Shown: in pieces, positions 37,501 to 47,457 of the stretch
Layout: each line of letters begins with the position of its first letter
Position numbering within the stretch: the stretch's first letter is position 1
Assembly (NCBI RefSeq): GCF_022201045.2
Contig: NC_068558.1
Location: 50,757,501-50,821,500, forward strand
Length of the DNA stretch: 64,000 bases
Direction of reading: 5' to 3'
Origin: Citrus sinensis
Taxonomy: Eukaryota > Streptophyta > Magnoliopsida > Sapindales > Rutaceae
Program-made: the position numbers and the translations under genes
The notes under the pieces: generated by a model
Databases searched by the model: none
The model's input: only the letters and a program-made list of their open reading frames with translations
What the model was told of the DNA's origin: nothing

Positions 37501-38700
37501 TAAAAAGCACAGGCAAATCACACAGTTTATCCACTAACCCACTAACAGTAAATGTTTTATCACTAAAGAATTCCAATCAAATCATGCAAATGTACGCTAA
37601 TATAATGATTAGTTCATGGAAGCATATAATCACTACTACAGAAAAGAGATAACCTTATCACGTGAATTTCGATGTTTCTTGTCATTCCTCTCATGAGTAT
37701 CATTCTTGAGTTCAGATTCATCGTCAGGCAATAAAGAATCCACGAGGTCTTCACCAAAATCATCCATATCATCGCCACCTTGACTATAACCCGGGCCATT
37801 CTCCCTCCTCTTATCGAGCCCCAAATGCCTTTCTCGGCCTTCTCTACGTAAATCCAACAAAGACTCTTCAATGTCCAAGGCTGATACTGAATGAAGATTA
37901 CTTCCAGAAGGAGGACCAGGACGATCAAGCTGTCTAGTGAGACCTACACCATTACCACCTTCAACAGCAGAACTAGTAAATCTGTTAATCATATCAACAT
38001 TATGCTCAAAGCCCCTTCTGCTATTACCACTGCCACCAACTCTTGCCTTGTTCGAAAAGCCAGGAGGCGGTGTTGAGCCATAATGCTGTTTGCCGAGTCT
38101 CAAATCATGTTCTCGAGAATTCTCCAGATTCCTGTGCTGAAATGAATTCGGATTCGAAATAGAACTTGCTCGGGGTTGGTCAAATTGACTGTTCCTATCC
38201 AAATTGTATTTCAAATTATCTAAATGATTCAAATTCAATAAGCTGTCGGGTTGGACCTGGAAAGAACCAAACCGCAGATTCTGCTGCTGCTGCTGCTGCT
38301 GTTGGTGATTCGGTTGCTGAATAAGATTATGAATTGCAGCATAATTAGCGTTAGAAAACCCTAGTCTCCCGAAATCCTCGCACAAGAGTCGTTGTTGCTG
38401 ATTTTCAGTAGAAGAAGAAGCCCAAGGGTTTTGAGGAAACCCTAGGAAATTGAGAGGGAGAGGAGTGCGGGGCCAGGTCGGAGGAAGATCACAGCCGTTG
38501 GATGGCCACTGTGGCTGGAAATTTATGGTGGGGCCTACAGCCGCAACAGCAGGATCGTTGGGCAGGGATGGTTGTTGCGGTGGAGTTTGATGTGGAGGAG
38601 CTTGGGGATGCTGCTGGGGCTTTTGGAGGAGAGATAGAAGAAATTCGCCGCCGTTACAGGCTGGCGTAAGCGGCGATTCACCGCCGCCGCCGCCGGTCAT
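34568..38700 (-). CDS. URT1: UTP:RNA uridylyltransferase 1
   Basis: Six exons, 38700-37654, 37493-37125, 36579-36356, 36107-36044, 35387-35191 and 34778-34568, join in frame to 703 residues. URT1 adds uridines to deadenylated mRNA in the cytosol and P-bodies, limiting over-trimming and feeding decapping. The N-terminal 349 residues (exon 1) are disordered and rich in P, Q, N and G, with a polyglutamine run near 135-142. [12 protein letters not shown] near residues 17-28 resembles the conserved motif reported to bind DCP5. The nucleotidyltransferase core has [18 protein letters not shown], with the metal-binding Asp438 and Asp440, and the third Asp (about 494) in SCDICINN. The PAP-associated domain follows ([20 protein letters not shown]) and ends [20 protein letters not shown]. 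It is shorter than Arabidopsis URT1 (764) in the disordered part. A GAA repeat lies in the 5' leader (about 38746-38763). Confidence 0.94.
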
Positions 38701-39899
38701 AGCAGTGAGGTTGTTTTTTACACTTACACTGAAGCGAGTAAACGGAGAAGAAGAAGAAGAAGAATGATGATGCGAGAAAGCATCTGAGTCTGACTGTGAT
38801 TTGTTGTTTTTAGTTTTACGGAATTATTGTTACTCTATTAATTAAATAATTTACTTCCTCGGCAAGTATTAGATTTTTCGCTACTCGCATCTGATCTGAG
38901 AGTGGGTCCCGGTTATTTGATCGGCGGAAGATTCGTAGACCACGCTACAACGACTTGTCGTCCGTCTGTGTACGATTTGTCATGTGTTTGTGGATTTATG
39001 ATTCTATTCTATTTCTCTCTTACTTATTCATCAATAATAATAATAATTAAAGAAAAAAAAATCAATAAACGCTTGAAGCCTGCCTGCCTGATGAATAAAT
39101 ACCGAAGAATCGCAATGCCAAATCCAAGTGGAAGGCACGATCAACACACTTAAGTATTGTACATGTGGGCAAGTCAACGACAAACTTGACAACTTTCCAT
39201 TAACAATATGATAAAATTGAGTCCATCAAATCAACAACACTATTGTTTATGCATCAAATTAAGTCCGTTATTTATGTGTTGGCAAGTATGATTCCAAGAC
39301 AGCTACGTTTGTATTGCGTTGCGTACTCCAGGCATTACTGATTAACATGCACACACGTACGCATCAATTGGATGTATATATTACACGTGTATTATCATAT
39401 AATGGTAACAGCATGTATCCCATCAATTTATTTAAGGATGCGACAATGGGGACAAAAACAATGGTGAGGTCCAATTTCCATCATACTTAACTGAACACGT
39501 CTTTAAATCCAACGCAGGCATCAATGATCGCCAATTTTATGCTGTAGAGGAGCACCAGCATATAATTTGAATGTTCGTTTTACAGTTAAAGACAAAATAT
39601 GCCGTGAAATTAAAGGTAGGCAAAGTTCAATCACTTCGCACGCCCGATCGAACCAACTATGTAATTAAGTAGTGATGACATGCGAAGTCGCTTCCCACTA
39701 ATTGGCCCTTTCATTATCATTTACAGTTTTTGAGTTAATTATTTGTATTGTCGAATTTACTTACCATAAAGGGCTGTCATTCGTTGTGGTTCGAATGTAA
39801 TTCGATGACTATTTATTCTTACTTTAAAAGTGACATCTTCTCTCCTTCTTGATAATTTTACACTAGATAGTTTAATTGTCTAAATACGATAAAGTCTAT
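38701..39899. other. URT1 promoter and spacer
   Basis: Upstream of URT1. Short AAT and A-rich tracts near 39031-39062. No gene recognised. Confidence 0.45.
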
Positions 39900-40192
39900 G
39901 CAATTTCATTGTTCCCATATTTACCGAGAAAGCAATGGTGTTGCTGACACTTTAGCCAACATTGGTTTGGGTTTCTCCGATTTCACATGATGGAATTTTC
40001 CTGCTTTAGAATTTAAAAAGTTTATGCTTGATAATTCTTGGGGGATTCCTAAGCATCAATTTTCCTAATTCCATTATAGTTTAATATTGTTTTTATAAGA
40101 TTTTGTATCTTTGTTTCTTTTAAATGAACTCTGTACCTTCTTTTTCATTTAATAATTTTTTACCTCTCTTAAGGTTTATTAAAAAAAAAAAA
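39900..40192 (+). mobile_element. 5'-truncated LINE fragment (RNase H tail, 3' UTR and poly-A)
   Basis: The + strand encodes HIYRESNGVADTLANIGLGF near 39915-39975, the C-terminal RNase H motif of plant L1-type ORF2. It is interrupted by a stop soon after (ACA TGA). A 3' UTR-like stretch follows and ends in an A run (40181-40192). Only about 0.3 kb remains, the usual outcome of 5' truncation during LINE insertion. It is not the same copy as the large LINE downstream and looks older. No clear target duplication. Confidence 0.75.
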
Positions 40193-40855
40193 TCAGGCAA
40201 TGCATTCACCTTGTGATAAGATGTTGATGCCATGCTTAGATGTTGCATGGAAGAATTAATGAATTAGCCAAATCTACTTCCCAAATTCTATTTGAAAGAG
40301 AGTATTTGTTATTTCCAAAAAGTTCCCAAATTCTCAACATTATTGTCGCATTCTATAAGAAATTTTCTAGGATTTTATCTTACCTGCAATTCCGTGGCTC
40401 GATCAAGACACATCAAATTCCAACTCATGAATAAATGCTTAAACCAGCCCTTCAAACAGCCAGAAATATGATTGAAACTCCCAACATTTACCAAAACTTT
40501 CTACTGCTAAAAATTAAATTCATTGTATGCTGTGAATAAGTAAATAACAAATAAGAAGACCATCAATAGGATTATTGAGTTCCCATTTTCAAATTAACCA
40601 TGGAAGGTTATTATATACGGCTGATTCATTATTAAGATTTTATTTTTGAAAAAAAAAAGTTTTGTGCCCATAGGATGGCCTCAACGGTCTATATTGTCCA
40701 ATAAAATTATATTTAGTGTTCCAAATTTTCTCTATATACGTTTACTATAATTTATGAATTTCTAAAATAAACAATTTGATAAGATTCTATCGAACAAGCA
40801 TTACAAATAACATAATATCCTAGAAACTACTTAGGAATTAAATAAAAAATAGGGC

Positions 40856-42577
40856 ATGAGCTCCGAAAATATTGGAAGGGACGAAAACTTAGGGCTAGGG
40901 TTTGAGAACTCTAACCCGCCACCACTGCAAGAGGACAGGACGACTAAGAAGGCCCGGTTTCGAGCTGAGGGAACTGATGCTGATAATCCTCATAAACCCT
41001 CTTGGAGAGATAAGGCTATGGAGGCAGTAACGGTGATGGCAGGTCAGCCAGGAAGTGCAGAGGAAGATTGGGATATTGAAGATGAAGATGTGGTTGAGAG
41101 AATAGAGGAAGGGATTCCTGCGATATATTTCTCTAACAGGGTACAAGAGAAACTGCAGCAGCCATGGCGTTATTCTATAATAGTCAAATTGTTGGGACGA
41201 CAGATAGGCTATAGGGTTTTATGCAATAGATTGGAGATCCTATGGCGGTCGATGGTAGCTGGCTTCTCCATCATTGATCTTGAAAATAATTATTTTTTGG
41301 TCAAGTTTCAAACTGCTATTGATGCAGAACGTGCCCTAACTGAAGGACCATGGACTGTTATGGGTAGAAATCTTTTTGTTCAACCTTGGACGCCGAATTT
41401 TGATTGCTTCTCTAATGAGCTAACATCAACTGTGGTATAGGTACGACTGCCCGGCATGGCAATCCAATATTATGATAAACGCAGCTTGCGACGACTCGGC
41501 AGTAAAATTGGAGACGTTATTAAAATTGACTATAATACAGAGGACTCGAAGAGAGGGAAATTTGCAAGGCTGGCGGTAAGGGTTTCACTTGTGAAACCTT
41601 TAGTCTCGCAAATTAAAGTGAATGGGCAAATCCAACTGGTGGAGTATGAGGGACTCCCTATGATATGTTTCTCTTGTGGAAAATATGGACATTTTACGGA
41701 GGATTGTGGGGAGAAGAATCTGAAGGAGACTGGTACAGCTAAGACAGTGGCAAATAACGCACCAGTGGTGGCCAACGAGAAGAATATTAGAGTAGCTGAA
41801 ACGGGAGTGAGCAAGTTTGGTCCTTGGATGGTTGTATCACGCAAAGGCAAACCAAGAAATTATGCTGGCAAGACTTTTGCTCATGGCACGGATGAGGAGC
41901 AGTCGATTGTACATCAAAGTAATTCTCGCTTTGCAGTGCTTGCATCGCAAGATAAAGGGGACAATGAGAATGAACATGTGGCTACGGACTCTCAGGGACA
42001 AGAGATCAGCCATGCAGACCCGAAACAGCCACGTAAGAATTATGTCCTGCAACCTCATGCATCTGAATTCAAACGCAGACACTCCACAAGAATTCCATCA
42101 AAGTTTACAGACAAGGGCAAGTATCTTATTGCAGCCAAAGACACCAGAAACAGTAAGCTAGCCATGCATCCCAAAACCGACACACAAAACCATGTGGTGA
42201 ATCCCAATGTGGCTGCTACGTCAGCCATGCCACTCGATACCCAAACCAGCCCCATGATGATCCCTCAGCATGCACCTACAACCCTTGACCCTCTAAGGCA
42301 TACGACAATTATCTTCCATAACCCAAACAATAAGCCTATAGATACTCATGAGCTGGATGATGCCGCAATACAAATGAGCCGGGGGACTAAGGGTCGTTCC
42401 CTACCTTGCTTGGGAGACCCTCCAGATTTACATAGTGGTGATATGGATCTTGAAATGGAGGCTGATCCGAATTATGTGGAGGATGAGGAGGATGAAGATA
42501 CAACAGAGGGTAAGGACTCCTTTGTGGAGGATACGCCAATGAGTAAGGAGGATAAGATCCATGGATCCAGCCAGTAA
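40856..42577 (+). pseudogene. LINE ORF1, DUF4283/zinc-knuckle RNA-binding protein, one in-frame stop
   Basis: The frame from 40856 runs through to 42577 except for a TAG at 41438-41440. The residues on either side (STVV, then VRLPGMAIQYYDK) match the plant ORF1 consensus, where a Trp (WVRLPG) is usual, so TGG to TAG is the likely change. Before it lies the DUF4283 RNA-binding region (YSIIVKLLGRQIGYRVLCNR and FQTAIDAERALTEGPWTVMG). After it comes a CCHC zinc knuckle, CFSCGKYGHFTEDC, encoded at about 41666-41707. The C-terminal part is polar and acidic. ORF1 proteins coat the LINE RNA. An unbroken product would need read-through, or supply in trans by other copies. Confidence 0.88.
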
Positions 42578-45500
42578 GGAAGCTCTAACCAGTTATTCTT
42601 TTATTATGGTTATGCCAATTTCAGTTATGTTTTGGAACGTTCAAGGGGCGGGAGCCTCAGATTTTAGACTTTCTTTTGCTGCAATTATTCAATGCTATAA
42701 TCCATCTATGATGGTAATTTTTGAACCAAGAATTAGTGGCCAAAAAGCTGACAATTTCATTCGGGGCTGTGGTTTTGAGAGATCCCACAGGATAGAGGCG
42801 GTGGGTTTTTCTGGAGGAATTTGGCTTTTATGGAAGGATTTTATCACAGTCGAGGTAGCCTTAAACCATAGGCAGTTTGTTCATTTCAAGATTGTTTCTA
42901 GCAATGGATTGGAGAGTTGGGTCACGGCAGTGTATGCTAGCCCTATTCCAACAGTCCGGCGGGATTTATGGTATCACCTTGCAAGTATTGCTTCCCAAAT
43001 GTCGGATCCGTGGTTGGTGGGTGGAGACTTCAATGCTATCTTATATGCACATGAGAAGAAAGGGGGCTCAAACCGAATAAGTGGCACTTGCAATTTATTT
43101 AATCATTGGTTTCATTTTTGTAGGATGCTTGATCTAAAGTTCTCCGGCCCTCGCTTTACTTGGTCTAGGGGAAACCTTTCTAAACGACTGGACAGAGCGG
43201 TTTGCAATGATGGATGGCTCATAAAACATGCAAATAGTAGTGTCATGCATCTTCCAAAAATTGATTCCGATCATCGGCCTATTCTAGTCAAGTTCCAAAA
43301 CATGGATTCCAAGCATGGGGGCCCGAGGCCATTTAGATTTTTGGCTGCATGGCTCACGGATGAGAGATTTGGGAGTTTTGTGAATGATAGCTGGAATAAG
43401 GGAGTGAATTTTCTTGAGGCGGTGGCCGATTTTACTCAACAAACTAGGCGGTGGAATAAGGAAAGTTTTGGAAATATCATTTATCGGAAGCGGAAATTGT
43501 TGGCTAGAATAGGTGAGATCCAACGAATTTTGGAAACCAAGCCTAACCATAGCCTTACTAGACTTGAAGTTAAGCTTCAGAAGGAGCTCGAAGAGGTTCT
43601 CACTCAGGAAGAATTATTGTGGCTTCAGAAATCCAGGAGAGATTGGACTTTGTATGGTGACCGCAACACTGCTTATTTCCATAAAAAAACGCTAACTAGG
43701 CGTCGCCAGAATCGGATTACTGCAATTCAAAATGATACTGGGCAGTGGATACACGATGTCGAGATCATTAAGCAACGTGCAGTCAATTTCTTTTCGGAAT
43801 TGTACACACCTGAACAAGGGGTGCATAGACCATATAATGTCAGGGGGTGTTTCCCTGATTTGTCAGATGATATTTGTTTAAGTTTTATGTCTGCGGTAAC
43901 AGATGAGGAAATCAGACGGACTATTTTCAGTATAAGTCCTTTTAAAGCTCCCGGAGTTGATGGCTTTCATGCTGGTTTTTACCAAGCGCAATGGAATACA
44001 GTTGGTATGTCTTTGAGTTCTTTAATCAAAAATATTTTTAATTCTAATCATATCCCTGCAGAGATCAACAGAACTTTGCTGGTGCTCATTCCCAAAGTGG
44101 ATCATCCAACAAGTCTTAAGATGTTTCGGCCGATCAGCCTCTGCACAGTTCCGTATAAAACGGTGACGAAAATTATTGCAAATAGGCTACAGGCTTTTCT
44201 TCCAGATCTCATTGGACCCCAACAAACCAGTTTTGTACCGAGTCGGCATATTACAGAAAATATTATTATTGCTCAAGAGGTAATCCATACAATGAAGAAA
44301 AAGGTGGGGGGTAAAAGAATGATGGCGGTTAAAGTGGACTTGGAAAAGGCTTATGACCGGTTGAGTTGGCGTTTTGTTCAGGAAACTTTACAGGAAGTTG
44401 GGCTACCGGAGCGATTTATTCACCTCATAATGGAGTGTTTGTCCACAGCCCAAATGAATATTTTGTGGAATGGGGAAATGACTGAAGATTTTCGGCCAGG
44501 GAGAGGAATTCGACAAGGAGACCCTCTTTCGCCTTATATTTTTGTGCTTTGTATTGAAAGATTAAGTCATGGGATTATCCAGGCGGTTAATCAAGGTAGA
44601 TGGAAACCCATTCGACTGACTCGAACTGGCACTCCTCTAAGTCATTTATTTTTTACGGATGATCTGCTTCTCTTTTTGGAAGCAAGTTACGGCCAAGTTG
44701 ATGTATTGAATGAAGTGGTGGAGAATTTCTGTAGGAGTTCGGGCGCTAGAGTTAGTAATCAAAAGACCCAAGTCTTCTTCTCTAAAAATGTCCCGGTCAC
44801 TTTAGCCAGTGGAATTGGCAATGCTTTGGGCTTCTCGGTTACTAATAATTTGGGAAGATATCTTGGCATGCCTCTGCTACACGATCGGGTTTCTAAGAAA
44901 ACGTATCAGAGTATCATTGACAAAATTGATCAGCGGCTATCAGGATGGGCAGCAAAGCAATTGTCTCTGGCAGGGAGAGTTACTCTCACTCAATCGGTGC
45001 TTCAGGCAATCCCGATTTACACTATGCAAACCACATACCTCCCATCTAGTGTCAGAGGTAAAATTGATCAATTATGTAGAAGATTCATTTGGAGTGGGGC
45101 TGATTCTCAACGCAAGTTAAGTATGATTAGCTGGGATAACATTTGTAGGCCTAAGAGCAATGGAGGTCTCGGTTTCAAGGATATGGAACTTATGAACAAA
45201 GCCTTACTAATGAAAGTGGCTTGGAATTTATTCATAAATCCTAGCAAGCTGTGCTCCCAGGTTTTAATTTCTAAATATGCTGCGCCTTGTGACATGAGTA
45301 CTACTGATATTTCATTAAAAAATGGTTCCTATTTATGGCGCTCTATGGGTAAGATTTGGAAAGACTTCCAGAAGGGTTTGCGGTGGAGTATTGGAAGTGG
45401 CCAACGGGTGAAGTTTTGGGATGATATTTGGGCTACGAATGGTGATCCCTTAATTAACTATACGGTGGCTCCAATTCCGGATAGCATGCGAAATATGTTG

Positions 45501-46718
45501 GTGGCGGATTGTGTGGATCAAAATGGGAATTGGTTGTGGAACAGATTCAACTCTTTTTTGAATAACCATGCTGTTTTAAGGATTGCTTCCATGGCTCCTC
45601 CGTCGGCAATGAGAGGCGAGGATATGATGTATTGGGGTGCATCAAATACTGGAAATTTTACTGTCCAATCAGCCTACCAAGTGCTTACGAATTTTTGCCC
45701 TGCTGAAGACTGTCATGACTGGCAGCATGTGTGGAAATGGAAGGGGCCTCAAAGCGTAAGAATTTTTCTTTGGTTATTATGCCATGATCGTTTGAAGACG
45801 GGATGTGAGCTTGCTAGAAGGCATCTGGACGTCGAGGCTGTATGTGGGAGGTGCCATGCAGACGTTGAGAATTCTTTGCATGCAATTCGAGATTGTGATT
45901 ATTCGAGAGGTGTTTGGCGGAAGCTTGTTCCAGCGCTTAGACAACATGACTTCTTTAGTTATCCTCTTCGGCAATGGATCATGACAAATCTTAGGAGAAG
46001 AGTCTGTGATATGGGGAGTTTATTTTGGCCGATTATGTTTGGTATTGCGGCTTGGAGAATTTGGCATTGGAGGAATCAGGTGATTTTCAACAACAAGAGC
46101 TGGAATGGTGATTTGATAGTCCGGGATATTAAGGCAAGGGCTGAGAGTATTTGTTCTACTCTTTCAAGCGTAGGCTATCGAAGAAATGAAAGGATTCAGA
46201 AATGGATTCACTGGGCTCCTCCACCATGGCCTTTCTTGTGCTTAAATACGGATGGTGCAAGGAAAGGAAATGGAGAGACGAGTGCAGGTGGGCTGCTGCG
46301 GGACTGTCATGGTAATTTTATTCATGGCTTCAGCGCACATCTTGGAGTTTGTTCAGTTCTAAAGGCTGAGCTTTGGGGTGTCTTGCATGGGCTAAGAATG
46401 GCATGGGATCTTGGCTATAGACATATCCAAGTTGGAGTAGACAACTGTAGTGTGGTGCAAATTATAAAGGAAAATAATGCCCATGTCAACGAAACTTCGA
46501 ATATAATCGAGATAATTAGAGAACTCATGAGGAGGGATTGGAGGATTCGAATTGGTCACATCTACCGCGAAGCAAACTTGGCAGCTGATATCCTTTCTAC
46601 GCATGCTTTGAGTTTACCTGTTGGAGTACATTTTCTTCATTCTGCACCTTTAGGGTTGAGATCTATTTTATATTCGGATATGTATGGGGTGGCACACCCC
46701 CGGTTTGTGCCCCTCTAG
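42561..46718 (+). CDS. LINE ORF2: endonuclease, reverse transcriptase, zinc-binding region, RNase H
   Basis: An uninterrupted 1385-residue frame. The N-terminal APE-type endonuclease has MFWNVQGAG, a catalytic Glu in FEPRIS, GGDFNAIL and SDHRPI (about residue 236). The reverse transcriptase carries KAPGVDGF, VDLEKAYDRLSW (about 593), GIRQGDPLSPYIF (about 650) and the catalytic box FTDD (about 696), a variant of the usual F/YADD. Near 1055-1120 is the zf-RVT region (FLWLLCHDRLKTGCELARR, then a CGRCHADVENSLHAI zinc motif). A C-terminal RNase H follows, with TDGA (about 1228), KAELWG, VGVDNC and REANLAADILS. The true start may be one of the Mets at codons 16-23, just before MFWNVQG. It drives target-primed reverse transcription in the nucleus. 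All key acidic residues are present. Confidence 0.95.
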   Translation: MDPASKEALTSYSFIMVMPISVMFWNVQGAGASDFRLSFAAIIQCYNPSMMVIFEPRISGQKADNFIRGCGFERSHRIEAVGFSGGIWLLWKDFITVEVALNHRQFVHFKIVSSNGLESWVTAVYASPIPTVRRDLWYHLASIASQMSDPWLVGGDFNAILYAHEKKGGSNRISGTCNLFNHWFHFCRMLDLKFSGPRFTWSRGNLSKRLDRAVCNDGWLIKHANSSVMHLPKIDSDHRPILVKFQNMDSKHGGPRPFRFLAAWLTDERFGSFVNDSWNKGVNFLEAVADFTQQTRRWNKESFGNIIYRKRKLLARIGEIQRILETKPNHSLTRLEVKLQKELEEVLTQEELLWLQKSRRDWTLYGDRNTAYFHKKTLTRRRQNRITAIQNDTGQWIHDVEIIKQRAVNFFSELYTPEQGVHRPYNVRGCFPDLSDDICLSFMSAVTDEEIRRTIFSISPFKAPGVDGFHAGFYQAQWNTVGMSLSSLIKNIFNSNHIPAEINRTLLVLIPKVDHPTSLKMFRPISLCTVPYKTVTKIIANRLQAFLPDLIGPQQTSFVPSRHITENIIIAQEVIHTMKKKVGGKRMMAVKVDLEKAYDRLSWRFVQETLQEVGLPERFIHLIMECLSTAQMNILWNGEMTEDFRPGRGIRQGDPLSPYIFVLCIERLSHGIIQAVNQGRWKPIRLTRTGTPLSHLFFTDDLLLFLEASYGQVDVLNEVVENFCRSSGARVSNQKTQVFFSKNVPVTLASGIGNALGFSVTNNLGRYLGMPLLHDRVSKKTYQSIIDKIDQRLSGWAAKQLSLAGRVTLTQSVLQAIPIYTMQTTYLPSSVRGKIDQLCRRFIWSGADSQRKLSMISWDNICRPKSNGGLGFKDMELMNKALLMKVAWNLFINPSKLCSQVLISKYAAPCDMSTTDISLKNGSYLWRSMGKIWKDFQKGLRWSIGSGQRVKFWDDIWATNGDPLINYTVAPIPDSMRNMLVADCVDQNGNWLWNRFNSFLNNHAVLRIASMAPPSAMRGEDMMYWGASNTGNFTVQSAYQVLTNFCPAEDCHDWQHVWKWKGPQSVRIFLWLLCHDRLKTGCELARRHLDVEAVCGRCHADVENSLHAIRDCDYSRGVWRKLVPALRQHDFFSYPLRQWIMTNLRRRVCDMGSLFWPIMFGIAAWRIWHWRNQVIFNNKSWNGDLIVRDIKARAESICSTLSSVGYRRNERIQKWIHWAPPPWPFLCLNTDGARKGNGETSAGGLLRDCHGNFIHGFSAHLGVCSVLKAELWGVLHGLRMAWDLGYRHIQVGVDNCSVVQIIKENNAHVNETSNIIEIIRELMRRDWRIRIGHIYREANLAADILSTHALSLPVGVHFLHSAPLGLRSILYSDMYGVAHPRFVPL

Positions 46719-46770
46719 CTCTTCTCTTTTAGAGCCCTTTGTTTATCAAAAAAAAAAAAAACATAATATC

Positions 46771-47457
46771 TTGATAATTTCACATTAGAGTTTCTCAATT
46801 TCTAAATGAACCTCAACAGAGAAAACTTCTCTAGTTATTTTTTTTATTTTTTTATTTATTTTTTTTCGTCAAGTGTTATATATATATGAAGAGACGCATA
46901 CATAAATTAAGGATGAAGCAGTGGGTTATATTATATACATAGCTGCTACAAACTCTATATAATTATTTCCTTACGAAGTTATCTTTTGCGCGTAAACCTT
47001 ACTGAAGAACGCCTCGTAAGATCAAATTGTAACTAATTATTTCAAATCTATACGTAATTAAAAACCAAATTAATATGAGCGGATATAGCTCATCATCATG
47101 ATCGACATTTCTGAAGATACTTGTCAAAAACTGAATTCAGTCCATCTCAGTTTTTGAAACACTCAATTTAATTAATTTTGAACGTTCATTAAATGAACGT
47201 GAATCAAGCCCTTGGAATAAACCAATTACCACATTCTAGCAACGGAACCCTACAAATTTGCTCAAACCTCAACAACTAATTATGCGTACGGCTCCAATGG
47301 ACACTAATCCCGCACGCAGATCCTAGTGTTTAGGACTTTCAGTTAGGCCACTCTTTTTTTTAATCTTTTGAAAGTTATACACGGAAGCAAGCTTAATCTT
47401 TCATATATGTAATTTAAGTAACATGCATGCATAAGTAAAACCAAAAACTTACAATTA
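46771..47457. other. 5' flank of the left carboxylesterase
   Basis: Spacer between the LINE and the carboxylesterase start. T-rich at 46832-46865; no TATA box or gene assigned. Confidence 0.4.

Larger units (their letters stand above)
40820..46759 (+). mobile_element. L1-type LINE retrotransposon, about 5.9 kb, nearly whole
   Basis: Order: short leader (36 bp), ORF1 40856-42577, ORF2 42561-46718, 3' UTR, A run. The 11-bp sequence AACATAATATC flanks it at 40809-40819 and 46760-46770 (the 3' copy shares its As with the tail). This perfect target duplication, the poly-A end and the long open ORF2 point to a recent insertion. ORF2 overlaps ORF1 by 17 bases in another frame. The leader is short for a plant L1, so some of the 5' UTR may be missing. 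ORF1 has one in-frame stop. Inserted between URT1 and the carboxylesterases, on the strand opposite URT1. Confidence 0.93.
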
